A stretch of DNA of 64,000 nucleotides, from positions 1-64,000 of the forward strand of contig JAGPCY010000025.1 of the NCBI GenBank assembly GCA_018057825.1, given 5' to 3'. Below the pieces are notes generated by a model that saw only the letters and a program-made list of their open reading frames with translations, made no database searches and had not been told where the DNA came from. Origin of the DNA: Kofleriaceae bacterium (GTDB taxonomy: Bacteria; Myxococcota_A; Polyangia; Haliangiales; Haliangiaceae). The first letter of the stretch is position 1; each line of letters starts with the position of its first letter. Positions 8,462 through 19,656 of this stretch are shown here, piece after piece. Position numbers and translations under genes: made by a program.

Positions 8462-10243
8462 TCAGCTCCCGAAGATCAGCGCGGCGTCGCTGGCCGCCGC
8501 GACCTCGCCGCCGCCGGGCACGCCCTTGACGACGAAGTACAGCCAGCCGTCGCTGCGGAAGTGCGGGAAGACCGCCTCCTGGCCGGGCTCGACGTTGGTG
8601 ATCGCGCGGGTCACGCCGGTGCGCAGGTCGAGCAGGTAGACGTTGGTCGTGGTCGTGCTGCGGCGGGCGACGAAGGCCGGGTCGCTGGCGCTGGCGTAGC
8701 CCAGGCCGGCCCAGTCGTTGGGCCCGACCTCGTGGTGGTAGGTGAGCCAGCGCTCGTCGAAGCTGAAGGCCGGCTTGCCGCCGTTGACGCAGTAGCGGGC
8801 CACCGTCGGCGTGGTCACCGAGTACGTCGACCCGGTCAGGGTCGCGTTGAGCGCGCGCATGACGAAGCCGTTCTGCTGGTTGCCGCTGCCGGCGACGCGG
8901 CTGAGCAGGAGCTTGGCCGACGGCGAGATGATGGTGTCGCCCGCGCTCGGGTTGGCGACCGGGATCTGCTGCCGCGAGCTGTAGGCGGTGCCGTTCCACA
9001 CCATCGCGGTCAGGCGATCGACCGAGTCCGAGCCGAACCACGCCGCGGGATCGCCGCCGCCGTTGTCGGACACGAAGGCGCCGTTGACGGTCCAGTAGTC
9101 GCCGCCGCGGGCCGCGCCCAGGTGCTGATAGAGGCCGACCACGCCGACCCGCGAACACTCGGGCTCGTTGAAGGTGACCCGGGTCGGGTTGCTGTTGAGC
9201 AGCGACTGTCGGCACCACGGGCTGGCGCCGCCCTGGAGGACGAAGCCGGAGTTGTCGGGGAAGAAGCCGGGGTCGTAGGACGCGTCGGCCGGGATCTCGC
9301 GGCCGGTCATGAGGTCGATGATCGTCGAGCGGCCGGCGCTGCCGCCGCCGTGGGCGACGTAGCGACCATCGGCCGAGCTGCGGGTCCAGAACGACGACGA
9401 GTAACCGTACTCGTGGAGGAGGCGGATCTTGGTCGACGGCGCCGCCGAGGTCCACCCGGTGGCCCAGGTCTCGCTGGTCGACAGCGGGAACGACGACAGG
9501 CAGTCGGCCGGGTTCGCGGCGCCGGCGCACCCGAGCATGAGCAGGTTGGCGTCGCGGTTGATCGCGCCCCAGCCCTCGGTGCGCATCGTCTCGACGTGGG
9601 TCGCGACCTCGGGCCCGATCATCTGGGTGCAGCCGGGCGGCAGCGGATCCTCGGGCACCACGGTCGCTAGCTCGGGCAGGCCGCGGGCGAACCACTCGGC
9701 GATGATGTCGAACTCGACCTGGTTGAGCTTGAGCTGATCGCCGCGCGGCATCGGCACGTCGTTCAGCCAGGCCGCCCACTCGGCGCTCGCGGGGCCGTAG
9801 GCCATCGTGAACACCGCCTCGAACCAGGCCAGGTTGCCGGCGGTGGTGTAGATGCCGAGGCGCGGCGGCGCCTTGGGCAGCCCACCCTCGCTCAGACACG
9901 CGATGATCGCGCGGGCCTCGGTCTGGTTGGTCGGCGTCGTGTCGGACATGCAGCCGGCGTCGGCGCTCTGGGTCTCGGCCAGCCACGACGCGAACCGGCC
10001 GCGGGTCAGGCCGTGGCACTCGTCGCACGCCGAGCGGCTGCCGATGCCGAGGCGCTCGGCGGCGCGCTGGGCGAGCTGCAGGTCGGGCAGGTCGACCGGG
10101 TTGCGGAACGCCGGCAGGACGACCGGCGCGTCGATCGGCACGGCGTCGATCGGCGTGGCGTCGGGGTTATCGCCGCTGCCGCCGCTGCAGGCGGCGGCCA
10201 GGGCGAGCAGGAGCGCGGGGGCGAGGCGGGCGCGGTCAAACAT
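8462..10243 (-). CDS. cytochrome c-like lipoprotein with C-terminal propeller-like region (paralogue 2)
   Basis: 593 residues. Lipobox LAAAC (Cys19), Asp-Ala-Pro spacer (DATPIDAVPIDAP), heme motif CDECH at 73-77 and a C-terminal propeller-like half. It aligns end to end with the downstream paralogue, including WTRSSADGRYVAHGG, YDPGFFPDNSGFVLQ, the two-Cys FNEPECS block and the closing AASDAALIF. A 173-base gap separates the two, so the second copy may have its own promoter. The three consecutive c-heme lipoproteins suggest a surface electron-transfer or oxidative module. This is inference; neither protein matches a family named here. Confidence 0.78.
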   Translation of the reverse strand: MFDRARLAPALLLALAAACSGGSGDNPDATPIDAVPIDAPVVLPAFRNPVDLPDLQLAQRAAERLGIGSRSACDECHGLTRGRFASWLAETQSADAGCMSDTTPTNQTEARAIIACLSEGGLPKAPPRLGIYTTAGNLAWFEAVFTMAYGPASAEWAAWLNDVPMPRGDQLKLNQVEFDIIAEWFARGLPELATVVPEDPLPPGCTQMIGPEVATHVETMRTEGWGAINRDANLLMLGCAGAANPADCLSSFPLSTSETWATGWTSAAPSTKIRLLHEYGYSSSFWTRSSADGRYVAHGGGSAGRSTIIDLMTGREIPADASYDPGFFPDNSGFVLQGGASPWCRQSLLNSNPTRVTFNEPECSRVGVVGLYQHLGAARGGDYWTVNGAFVSDNGGGDPAAWFGSDSVDRLTAMVWNGTAYSSRQQIPVANPSAGDTIISPSAKLLLSRVAGSGNQQNGFVMRALNATLTGSTYSVTTPTVARYCVNGGKPAFSFDERWLTYHHEVGPNDWAGLGYASASDPAFVARRSTTTTNVYLLDLRTGVTRAITNVEPGQEAVFPHFRSDGWLYFVVKGVPGGGEVAAASDAALIFGS

Positions 10244-10398
10244 CAGGCGGCTCCGTCATGAGAAGATCCGTCGGCGTCAGCAAGAAGGTGGCCAAGACAC
10301 GTCGCGCGCGGTTCCGCGGCGTTGGGCGTGCGACCAGAGGCTGACTGTGACCGCGATGGTACACCGTCCTCAGTTTTCCGCCGCCATCGCGGACGCTC

Positions 10399-10931
<533 letters not shown>

Positions 10932-10932
<1 letters not shown>

Positions 10933-11383
10933 CAGGCCCGCACCATCTCGACGTGAGGGATGCCGTCCTCGTCGTAGGGCTCCCCGTCGGGGACGAAGCC
11001 GAACCCGCCGTAGAACCGCTCGAGGTAGCGCTGGGCGCCGAGCCGGATCGGCCCCGGGCCCCAGCGTTCGGCGCATCGGGCGATCGCCTCGGCCAAAAGC
11101 GCGCGGCCCAGGCCGGTGCCGCGGGCCGCCGCCGCGGTGATCACCCGGCCGATGCACGCCTCGGCGAAGCGCGCGCCGGGCGCGAACAGCCGGGCGTAGG
11201 CCAGGATCGCGCCGTCGTCCGCCTCGGCCCACAGGTGGATCGCGTCGCGATCGCGACCGTCGGCGTCCTGGTACGGGCAGGTCTGCTCGACCACGAACAC
11301 CGCCTGGCGCACCGCGAGGATCCGGTACAGCTCGTCGACGGTGAGCTCGGCCCACGTCGCGCAGCGCCAGCGCGTCGGCGCGG

Positions 11384-11387
<4 letters not shown>
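10932..11387 (-). CDS. ElaA-type GNAT N-acetyltransferase
   Basis: 151 residues. The ElaA-like segment [19 protein letters not shown] and the acetyl-CoA loop RGTGLGRAL (motif A, R/Q-x-x-G-x-G/A) are both present, then [14 protein letters not shown], a typical GNAT ending. Start ATG overlaps the upstream pilT-like stop by four bases (ATGA) and its own stop overlaps the LOG gene, so translation is coupled across three genes. Acceptor substrate unknown. Confidence 0.88.
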
Positions 11388-12466
<1,079 letters not shown>

Positions 12467-12494
12467 GGGGCTCCAACCGGCGGGTCCGGTGCGA

Positions 12495-15347
12495 CTAGTT
12501 TAGATCACCCTTGGGTGGGTTCTCACCCGGCGCGGGCGTCTCATCGTCCCGCTGGCGCAGGCTCTCGATCAGCGGCCGGGCCCGGGGCAGCCCGGCCGGG
12601 GCCGGGGTCGCGACCGCCCGCCGCTCGCGCCAGCCGGCCGGGCGGTGGGGCTGGGTGTCCTCGCTGGGCTCGCCCTCGGGCACCGCGTCGTCGCTCGGGG
12701 CCAGGTCGGCGTCCAGGGTGGCCAGCGGGCGCAGGGCCTCGATGAGCGGCTGGTGGGGCGCCAGGGAGCTGGTGGCCGGGAGTCGCACCTCTCCCGACCC
12801 GGTCGCCACCGACATCGCGTCTTCATCGCTGTCGACCGCGTCGTCGGACACCTCGAAGTCGTCGGGCTCGAACCCGGCCGGCGGCGCCGGCAGCGGCGCC
12901 GGTTCGCCCTCGGCCAGGGCCTGGATCGAGCGGCGGACCGCGGCCTTGATGCGCGGGAACGGCGGCCCCGGCCGGGCCAGGTAGTAGCCCTGGCCGTAGC
13001 GGATGCCGAGCGCGCGCAGCGCCATCAGATCGTCGATGGTCTCGATGCCCTCGGCCACCACCACCGCGTCGATCGCGTCGGCGATGTGGGCCATCGACCG
13101 CAACATCTCGCGCTTGACCGACGACCGCGCGACCCCGCGGGTCAGGACGTCGCTGATCTTGATGAAGTGCGGCCGGAGCGCCATCACCGTCTCGAGGTTG
13201 GAGTGGCGCGTGCCGACGTCGTCGATCGCGACCCCGAAGCCCATGCTGGTGTAGATCGCCAGGGCCCGGCGGAACGCCGCGAAGTTCTCGATCGCCAGGC
13301 GCTCGCTGATCTCGAAGACGATGTTGGCCGGGGTCAGGGTGGCGGCGGCCAGGAGGTGGCTGACCTCGATCTCGATGAAGCTGGCGTCGTAGAACGACAG
13401 CGGCAGGAGGTTGACGAACAGGCGATGGACCGGCTCGAGGCCAACCGCGCGCCGCAGGGCGCCGCGGAAGCACGCGCGATCGAGCTCGAAGGTCAGGTCG
13501 ACCTCGTCGGCGACCGCGAACAGCGTGGCCGGCGACTCCATGCGCGTGCCGCGCGGGCCGCGGGTCAGGGCCTCGTGGCCGAAGATCTCGCCGGTCTCGA
13601 TCGACACGATCGGCTGGTACACCGGCACCAGGGCGTCGCCGAGGATGATGTCCTGCAGCACCGCCTTGTCGCGCAGCGCGCTGCGCTCGCGGGCCAGTCG
13701 GGCCGCCGCGGTGGCCTCGCTGACCAGGCGCGCGACCAGGCGCTCGGGCCGCAGCATCGGGTTCGACAGCACCCGGGCCGAGCCGACGTGGACCCGCAGC
13801 TCGTCGCGCAGGAGCTCGCGCACCGACTGCGCCAGGGCCGCGGCCACCGCCTCGGCGACCGCGGTCGCCAGGCGCTCGAGGTCGACCTGGCTGGCGTCGC
13901 GCGGCGACAGCAAGCACAGGTAGGCGTCGTCGGCGGCGGCCCGGCAGATCAGATCGCCCGGGCGCAGGAGCGGCCCGCGCAGGCGATCGAGCACCAGACC
14001 GGCGCGCTCGTAGAGCTCGGCGTGGGGCGCGACGCCGAGCTCGATGCGGATGCGCTCGAGCTGGCCCAGGTCGACGTACAGGCAGCTCATCGCCCGGTCG
14101 CGCTGCAGGATGCCGGTGACCTCGGCCATCCGGTCGTGGTACGGGCGGAAGCGATCGGCGATCGGCTCGGGCGCGGTGACCAGGGCCGCGGCCTGGCTGC
14201 TGCCGTCGCCGGTGAGGAAGTGGACCCGGCCGCGGGCGTCGGGTCGGCTCGAGGCCTTGGCGGCGGCGAGCGCGGCCTCGGCCGCGGTCAGGAGCGCGTC
14301 GGGCGCGGTGGCGTCGTCGGGCAGCGCGGCCACGCCGACGGTCACGGTCAGCGGTCGATCGGCGGCCGGGCTGGTGACCCCGGCGGCGCGGGCCCAGCTC
14401 CGCACCAGATCGGCCGAGGCGATCGTGTCGCGGATGCGGTTGGCCTTGGCGATCGCGCCGGCCTTGGTGGTCTCGGGCAGGATCAGCGCGAACTCCTCGC
14501 CGCCGAACCGGGCGGCGATGTCGCTGCCGCGGACCCGGCTGGGGGCGTCGCCGGCGGTGAGCAGCTCGGCGACCCGGCGCAAGAGGTCGTCGCCGGCCTG
14601 ATAGCCGAGCGCGTGGTTGACCTGGGCGAAGCCGTCGACGTCGAGCAGCAACAGCGCCAACCCGCCGCCGGTCCGCTGGCTGCGCGCGACCTCCTCGCGC
14701 AGCCGCTCCTGGAAGATGCCGTGGTTGTACAGCCCGGTCAGGGCGTCGCGGAAGGACGCCGTGGCTAGCTCCTCGGACACCCGCTCGAGCTGCGCCGCGG
14801 CGTGGCCGAACTCCGCGCCCTGGGCGTCGAGGCTGCGCTGGAGCTGATGCTCGCGGGCCAGCAGGCGATCATTCATCTCGCGCAGCTCGCCGACCAACCG
14901 GTGGTTCTCGACCGCCAGCCGGTGGGCGTGGGCCAGCTCGCCGATCAGCGTCGCCAGCTCGGGCGGCCGCCACGGCTTGCGCACGACGTAGTTGACGCCG
15001 CCGCTGTTGACCGCGGCCATGACGGTGTCGGCGTCGGCGTAGCCGGTGACCAGGACCCGACGGACCTCGGGGCGCAGGCGCTGGGCCTGGGCCAGAAGCT
15101 CGACGCCGTTCATCGTCGGCATCCGGAAGTCGACGATCAAGACCGCGATGTCGGCGCGCTCGGCCAAGACCGCGAGGGCGGCCGCCGGCAGCGCCTCGGT
15201 GAGGACCTCGCAGCGGCGGCGCAGCGCGCGATCGAGGAGGTCGAGGTTGTGGGGTTCGTCGTCGACGCACAGCACCACCGGGCGAGCGGTGGGGGCCTCG
15301 GCGTCGGCGGTGTCAACGGGGGCGCGAGGATCGTCGGGTACGGCCAA
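12495..15347 (-). CDS. response regulator with GGDEF and EAL domains (c-di-GMP turnover)
   Basis: 950 residues. Order: receiver (about 22-145; phosphoacceptor Asp73 in IVDFRMP, conserved Thr and Lys present); a helical linker; a GGDEF domain with intact GGEEF at 282-286; a second, GGDEF-like region without the motif (about 395-550); an EAL domain starting [11 protein letters not shown] with [18 protein letters not shown] (usually DDFG) and EGIE; and a disordered Pro/Glu-rich tail. It could both make and break cyclic-di-GMP. No histidine kinase is adjacent. First gene of a minus-strand set with pilT, GNAT and LOG. Confidence 0.93.
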   Translation of the reverse strand: MAVPDDPRAPVDTADAEAPTARPVVLCVDDEPHNLDLLDRALRRRCEVLTEALPAAALAVLAERADIAVLIVDFRMPTMNGVELLAQAQRLRPEVRRVLVTGYADADTVMAAVNSGGVNYVVRKPWRPPELATLIGELAHAHRLAVENHRLVGELREMNDRLLAREHQLQRSLDAQGAEFGHAAAQLERVSEELATASFRDALTGLYNHGIFQERLREEVARSQRTGGGLALLLLDVDGFAQVNHALGYQAGDDLLRRVAELLTAGDAPSRVRGSDIAARFGGEEFALILPETTKAGAIAKANRIRDTIASADLVRSWARAAGVTSPAADRPLTVTVGVAALPDDATAPDALLTAAEAALAAAKASSRPDARGRVHFLTGDGSSQAAALVTAPEPIADRFRPYHDRMAEVTGILQRDRAMSCLYVDLGQLERIRIELGVAPHAELYERAGLVLDRLRGPLLRPGDLICRAAADDAYLCLLSPRDASQVDLERLATAVAEAVAAALAQSVRELLRDELRVHVGSARVLSNPMLRPERLVARLVSEATAAARLARERSALRDKAVLQDIILGDALVPVYQPIVSIETGEIFGHEALTRGPRGTRMESPATLFAVADEVDLTFELDRACFRGALRRAVGLEPVHRLFVNLLPLSFYDASFIEIEVSHLLAAATLTPANIVFEISERLAIENFAAFRRALAIYTSMGFGVAIDDVGTRHSNLETVMALRPHFIKISDVLTRGVARSSVKREMLRSMAHIADAIDAVVVAEGIETIDDLMALRALGIRYGQGYYLARPGPPFPRIKAAVRRSIQALAEGEPAPLPAPPAGFEPDDFEVSDDAVDSDEDAMSVATGSGEVRLPATSSLAPHQPLIEALRPLATLDADLAPSDDAVPEGEPSEDTQPHRPAGWRERRAVATPAPAGLPRARPLIESLRQRDDETPAPGENPPKGDLN

Positions 15348-15449
15348 TGTCGCTGGCGATTATAGAGGCAGGCCCGGGTGCCGGCGCAAGCATGATCCGG
15401 CGCGGCGCCGCGCGGGTCGCTGACGATCTCTGTTACGATCGCGGTGGCC

Positions 15450-16433
15450 ATGCGCGGCAAGCGAGTCTTGTTCTTCGACCCGGATGCGCGGGCCCGACGC
15501 GTCGCCGAGCGCGCCCTGGCCGCCACCGGCTCGGCGGTGGTGTCGGCGCCGGACTGCGAGGCGCTGCTCGCGGCGATGGACGGCGAGCGCTGGGACCTGA
15601 TGATGGTGTCCTACGATCCGCCGCTGCGCGATGACCCGCGGTGGACCGCGCGGCTGGAGAACTTCGACGCCCGCTACCCCGGGGCCAAGCTGGTCTTGCA
15701 CACCACCGCGCCGACCGAGGACACGCTGCCGCTCCTCGCGACCCGGCCGTTTCTGCGCAACGTGATCGCCAAGAACGAGGAGCCCCTCGAGCCCGACGAG
15801 CTGATCATCACCGCCGAGAAGCTCCTGCGCCAGGACCTGTTCGGCCTGGGCAAGTACCTCCTGTGGGGCGTCGAGCCCTACCGGGTCGAGATCCGCGACT
15901 CGCGGCACAAGCTCGACTACCTGCAGGAGGTGGCCAGCTACGCCACCGCCCTGGGCTGCAACGAGCGCGTCGTCGAGCTGGTCGAGACCGTCGCCGACGA
16001 GCTGGTGACCAACGCGATCTACAACGCGCCGCGCACCGAGGCCGGCGAGCCCAAGTACGCCCGGCGTTCGCGCCGCGAGCCGGTCGAGCTGACCGACGGT
16101 GAGGTCGGGACCCTGGAGTTCGCGTGCGACGGCGACTACATCGCGATCGCGCAGATCGATCCGTTCGGGGCGCTGACGCAGGAGACCGTGGTCAGCTACT
16201 TGAACCGCTGTCTGGTCAAGGGCCCCGAGCAGCTCTCCGAGGCCTCGGGCGGCGCTGGCATCGGCCTGTACCGGGTGTTCCAGTCGCTGTCGAAGTTCGT
16301 GATCAACGTCGACCCTGGCCACAAGACCGAGGTGATCTGCCTGATCGATCTGCGGCTGTCGATGAAGCGGTTCCGCCAGCAGGCCAAGTCCTTCCACATC
16401 TTCATCCACGACCCGCCGGGAGGTCCGGCATGA
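15450..16433 (+). CDS. pseudo-receiver plus HATPase (anti-sigma/RsbW-like) protein
   Basis: 327 residues. The N-terminal ~120 residues look like a receiver, but the phosphoacceptor position in [10 protein letters not shown] is Ser where receivers have Asp. The C-terminal part is a GHKL ATPase: N-box [17 protein letters not shown] and G-box [11 protein letters not shown]. There is no dimerisation/phosphoacceptor His domain, so it is more like a serine-protein kinase or switch ATPase than a classic sensor kinase. The ATG at 15450 is used (a GTG lies two codons upstream). ATGA overlap with the next gene, a STAS-like protein, suggests partner switching. Confidence 0.78.
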   Translation: MRGKRVLFFDPDARARRVAERALAATGSAVVSAPDCEALLAAMDGERWDLMMVSYDPPLRDDPRWTARLENFDARYPGAKLVLHTTAPTEDTLPLLATRPFLRNVIAKNEEPLEPDELIITAEKLLRQDLFGLGKYLLWGVEPYRVEIRDSRHKLDYLQEVASYATALGCNERVVELVETVADELVTNAIYNAPRTEAGEPKYARRSRREPVELTDGEVGTLEFACDGDYIAIAQIDPFGALTQETVVSYLNRCLVKGPEQLSEASGGAGIGLYRVFQSLSKFVINVDPGHKTEVICLIDLRLSMKRFRQQAKSFHIFIHDPPGGPA

Positions 16434-16912
16434 TCCCGCGTACGCCGTTCGCGATCGAGGTCGGCCACGCCGGCGGCGTCGATCGCGTCACGATCGCCGG
16501 CATCATCGACGAGAACGCCGATCTGGCGCCGCTGGTCGCGCTGGGCGCCCACCCGATCGAGGTGTCGATGCGCGGCGTCCGGCGCATCAACTCGTTCGGC
16601 GTCCGCGCGTGGATCGACGCTGTCCGCAAGATCCCGAGCGCGGTGGCGCTGACTTTCGTGCAGTGCCCGCCGCCGGTCGTCGATCAGTGCAACATGGTCG
16701 CCGGCTTCCTCGGCCACGGCGTCCTGGCGTCGTTCTTCGCGCCCATGGTGTGCGCCGAGTGCGACGAGCAGCTCGACCAGCTCTTCCACACCGACGCCTG
16801 CCGCGCCAACGGCGGCAAGCTGCCGCCGACGCCCTGTCCACGCTGCGGTCGACCGATGGAGGTCGACGATCTCGAGGAGCAGTACCTGTTGTTCGTCCGA
16901 GAGAGCCGGTAG
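16430..16912 (+). CDS. STAS-like protein with C-terminal zinc ribbon
   Basis: 160 residues. Residues 1-95 resemble a STAS/anti-sigma-antagonist domain ([10 protein letters not shown], then [16 protein letters not shown], the usual position of the phospho-Ser loop, here with Ser in INSFGVR). The C-terminal part has two CxxC pairs (CAEC about 105 and CPRC about 142), a likely zinc ribbon. A good Shine-Dalgarno (GGGAGG) lies just before the ATG, inside the end of the HATPase gene. The pair looks like a kinase/antagonist module. The function of the zinc ribbon is unknown. The hexamer array starts three bases after the stop. Confidence 0.72.
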   Translation: MIPRTPFAIEVGHAGGVDRVTIAGIIDENADLAPLVALGAHPIEVSMRGVRRINSFGVRAWIDAVRKIPSAVALTFVQCPPPVVDQCNMVAGFLGHGVLASFFAPMVCAECDEQLDQLFHTDACRANGGKLPPTPCPRCGRPMEVDDLEEQYLLFVRESR

Positions 16913-16915
16913 GGA

Positions 16916-17041
16916 GAGAGACGGAGGCGGAGGCGGAGACCGAGACCGAGACGGAGGCCGAGACCGAGGCGGAGGCGGAGACCGAGGCCGAGACGGAGGC
17001 CGAGACCGAGTCCGAGACCGAGTCCGAGACCGAGGTCGAGT
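16916..17041. repeat. hexamer satellite array B (GAGACC/GAGGCN)
   Basis: About 21 units of the hexamer seen at 1-192, here with the purine-rich strand (GAGACC, GAGGCC, GAGGCG) on top, so inverted relative to the other four arrays. It fills the whole gap between two convergent genes, with 3 bases to the left stop and 2 to the right one. Confidence 0.95.
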
Positions 17042-17043
17042 GC

Positions 17044-18513
17044 CTAGCGGGTTTGGACGTTACGCGAGGGCTCGAAGCGCGGCGACACCCCGGCCGGTGC
17101 GATGGTCGGGTTGACGCCGAGCGGGGTGTAGACCTGGAACCGGCCGGTCGCGCCGCCGCCGCCGCCCGGGCTCGACACGCCGCCTTCGCCGGGACCCGGC
17201 GCGGAGAGCCCCACCGCGCCCACGCCGCCCGGGCCCGACGTGCCGCCGATGGACGCGCCCCCCGGGGCCGCAGTGGTGGTCGTGCGGCTGCCGTCGCGGC
17301 CGGGGTTGGCGCTGCCGCCCGAGTCGTTGATCGCGCCGCCGCCGCCGCCGCCGCCGTTCGCGTAGAAGTTGCCCTGGAGCGACACCGCCGCGCCCTGGAT
17401 GACGGCGTAGCCGCCGGCGCCGCCGCCACCGCCGCCGCGAAGGTTCAGCACGTCGCCACCGGTCAGATCGCGCCCACCGTCACCGCCGCCGCCCCCGACG
17501 TCGATGATCGCCGGGCTACCGACGCTGACCGTGCCCTTGCACGAGATCAGGGTGACCGCGCCGCCGCCGCCGCCGCCGGCGACGCCCAGCAACAACGACG
17601 GGATCGCCGCGCGCTGGCCGCCGAGCAGGACCGTGCTGGTCAAGGGGTCGAAGACCGGTCCGCCGGCGAGGCCGCCGCCCCGCGAGCTGGTCGAGCCACC
17701 GTTGCCACCGGCGACGAACCCGCCGCCGCCGCCAGCGCCCGAGGTCGCGGTCGAGGTGCCGCTGGACACTGCGCGCGTACCGCCGCCGGGGCCGTTGCTG
17801 GTGCCGCTGGCCGACGCGTCGAGCGTGCCGGTGATCGTGAGGCCGGTGTCGGCGACCAAGGCCACCGCTCGTCCTCCGATGAACGTGGCGGTCACGCCGG
17901 TGGGCACGGAGATCGTCCCGTGGCGGATGACGCAGATCGGCGGGCCGCCGGCCTGCGCGACGATCCCGCCGTTGCAGTTGGTGTCGAGGCTGGTGTCGAT
18001 CGTCCCGGTCTGCGCCGTGAAGCTCGCCGAGGTCGCGGGCATATCGCAGACGTTCGGCAGGTAGACCGGCACGATGTACTTGCAGTGCGCCTGGCCGGTG
18101 GCTTCACAGCCGAGCGCGCAGGACTCGGTGCCAGCCGGGAGCCCGTCGGGGCCGCAGGTCCCCAGGGTCGTGGGGTTCACGCACGCGACGTTGTTCGGGA
18201 TGCAGGTGTTGCAGCGGCCGGCGGTGGCGTTACAGCCCGGCGCCCCGCAGGCCATCGTCGTCGTGCCGTTGCCCGCGGCGTTGCAGAAGATCGCGTCATC
18301 GCCGCTGCAGCTCTCGAAGGCGTTGGGCGTACACGCGAAGCCGTCGATCGGCGGGGCGTCGATCGGCAGCGGCGCGTCGATGGCCGTCGGGGCGTCGATG
18401 GCCGCCGGGGCGTCGGTCGGATCGACGGCCGCGTCCGGGTCCTTGGAGCTGACCGAGCCGCAGGCGGCGGCAGCGCAGAGCCATGCGAGGGCAAACCCAG
18501 CCGATCGAGTCAT
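17044..18513 (-). CDS. secreted Cys-rich/Gly-rich lipoprotein
   Basis: 489 residues. Lipobox AAAAC (Cys18) and an Asp-Ala-Pro spacer (AAIDAPTAIDAP) to about 58. A Cys-rich module (58-150) has repeated CxxxxxxxC pairs (FESCSGDDAIFC, GRCNTCIP, TLGTCGPDG). The long C-terminal region is dominated by GGGGG runs separated by short beta-like strands (GTISV, ATFIGG, AAIIDV). It resembles Gly-rich surface proteins of myxobacteria that may form a polyglycine or beta-solenoid-like layer. No enzymatic motif. Adhesin or matrix role is inference. Confidence 0.78.
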   Translation of the reverse strand: MTRSAGFALAWLCAAAACGSVSSKDPDAAVDPTDAPAAIDAPTAIDAPLPIDAPPIDGFACTPNAFESCSGDDAIFCNAAGNGTTTMACGAPGCNATAGRCNTCIPNNVACVNPTTLGTCGPDGLPAGTESCALGCEATGQAHCKYIVPVYLPNVCDMPATSASFTAQTGTIDTSLDTNCNGGIVAQAGGPPICVIRHGTISVPTGVTATFIGGRAVALVADTGLTITGTLDASASGTSNGPGGGTRAVSSGTSTATSGAGGGGGFVAGGNGGSTSSRGGGLAGGPVFDPLTSTVLLGGQRAAIPSLLLGVAGGGGGGAVTLISCKGTVSVGSPAIIDVGGGGGDGGRDLTGGDVLNLRGGGGGGAGGYAVIQGAAVSLQGNFYANGGGGGGGAINDSGGSANPGRDGSRTTTTAAPGGASIGGTSGPGGVGAVGLSAPGPGEGGVSSPGGGGGATGRFQVYTPLGVNPTIAPAGVSPRFEPSRNVQTR

Positions 18514-18559
18514 CCCTGCAGGGTGCCACAGATCCCCGGCGCCACGCCTGATCTCGCGC

Positions 18560-19492
18560 TCAGCCGTAGTGGTACGCGGACAGGGCCAGGCCGAGGATGG
18601 TGCCGGTGTACGCGACGCGGCCGGGGTCCGCGCCGGCGGCGCCGGCCACGACCATCATGGGCAAGAGGTGCTCCTCGCGCGGGTGAGCGGCGCGCGCGCT
18701 CGGCGCCTCGGACCACGCGGCCAGGGCGCGATCGCGCTCCTCGCCGGCGCGGACGCCGACCTCGCGCAGCCAGCCGTCGAAGGCGGCGGCGATCGGGCGT
18801 GCCCGCGGGTTGCCGAACCCGCGCAGGTCGTGGAAGGTCATGCCGCTGCCGACGATGAACACGCCCTCGTCGCGCAGCGGCGCCAGGGCCCGACCGATCG
18901 CCAGGTGGTGCGCCGGGTCGAGGCCGCGCACCAGGCTGAGCTGCACGGTCGGGATGTCGGCGTCGGGGTAGGCCAGCTTGAGCGGCACGAAGGTGCCGTG
19001 GTCGAAGCCGCGGGCGCGGTCCTCGCCGTTGGCGATGCCGGCGCCGTCGAGGAGCGCGCGCACCCGGGCCGCCACCGCGGGGCTGCCCGGCGCCGGCCAG
19101 GTGAGCTGGTACGACGCCGGCGGGAAGCCGTAGTAGTCGTAGAGCATGGGCGGCCGCTCGGCGGTCGACACCGTGGCCACGCGCTCCTCCCAGTGGGCCG
19201 AGATCATGAGGATCGCCTTGGGTCGCGTGGTCGGGACCTGGGCCACGCTGCGCAGGTAGGCGGCCAGCGCGGCCTGCTCGTCGGGGCTCCCGATGCCGGT
19301 CTCGACGAACGGCCACGGGCCGCCGCCGTGGGGCACGAACACCACCGGCAGGCGTCCGGTCGGAGCCGCGGGGCGAGTCGCGCGGTCGGCCTCGGGTTCG
19401 CCGCCGCAGCCCAGCGTGGCGGCGGTCGCAACGGCGCCGGCCGCGAGCAAGACCTCGCGGCGGGTCGGATCAGTGGCGGTCGGCGTGGTCAT
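18560..19492 (-). CDS. Tat-exported DODA-type class III extradiol dioxygenase
   Basis: 310 residues. The N-terminus TRREVLLAAGAVATAATLGC has a twin-arginine signal ending in a lipobox-like Cys, so export by Tat is likely. The domain belongs to the 4,5-DOPA/LigB-type dioxygenases (YgiD group): HGGGPWPF, SAHWEE, GFDHGTFVPLKL and REEHLLPMMV contain the expected His ligands of the non-haem metal. It should open catechol-type rings. Export is unusual, since family members are normally cytoplasmic. The alternative upstream starts add only low-complexity Arg-rich sequence, so the ATG at 19492 is preferred. Confidence 0.88.
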   Translation of the reverse strand: MTTPTATDPTRREVLLAAGAVATAATLGCGGEPEADRATRPAAPTGRLPVVFVPHGGGPWPFVETGIGSPDEQAALAAYLRSVAQVPTTRPKAILMISAHWEERVATVSTAERPPMLYDYYGFPPASYQLTWPAPGSPAVAARVRALLDGAGIANGEDRARGFDHGTFVPLKLAYPDADIPTVQLSLVRGLDPAHHLAIGRALAPLRDEGVFIVGSGMTFHDLRGFGNPRARPIAAAFDGWLREVGVRAGEERDRALAAWSEAPSARAAHPREEHLLPMMVVAGAAGADPGRVAYTGTILGLALSAYHYG

Positions 19493-19656
19493 ACACCGAT
19501 CGTGGCCTCGCTGCGGTCGCGGCGGTAGCCCGGTTCGCGGAACACTTCGTTCGCCGGAGACGGCGCGACCGCTGCGCGTCGTGTAGACCGGGTCGGGCGC
19601 CGGTCGAACGCGGGAAGGGATCGACGCGACTGCTGGCGGGCCGTAGGATCTGCTCC

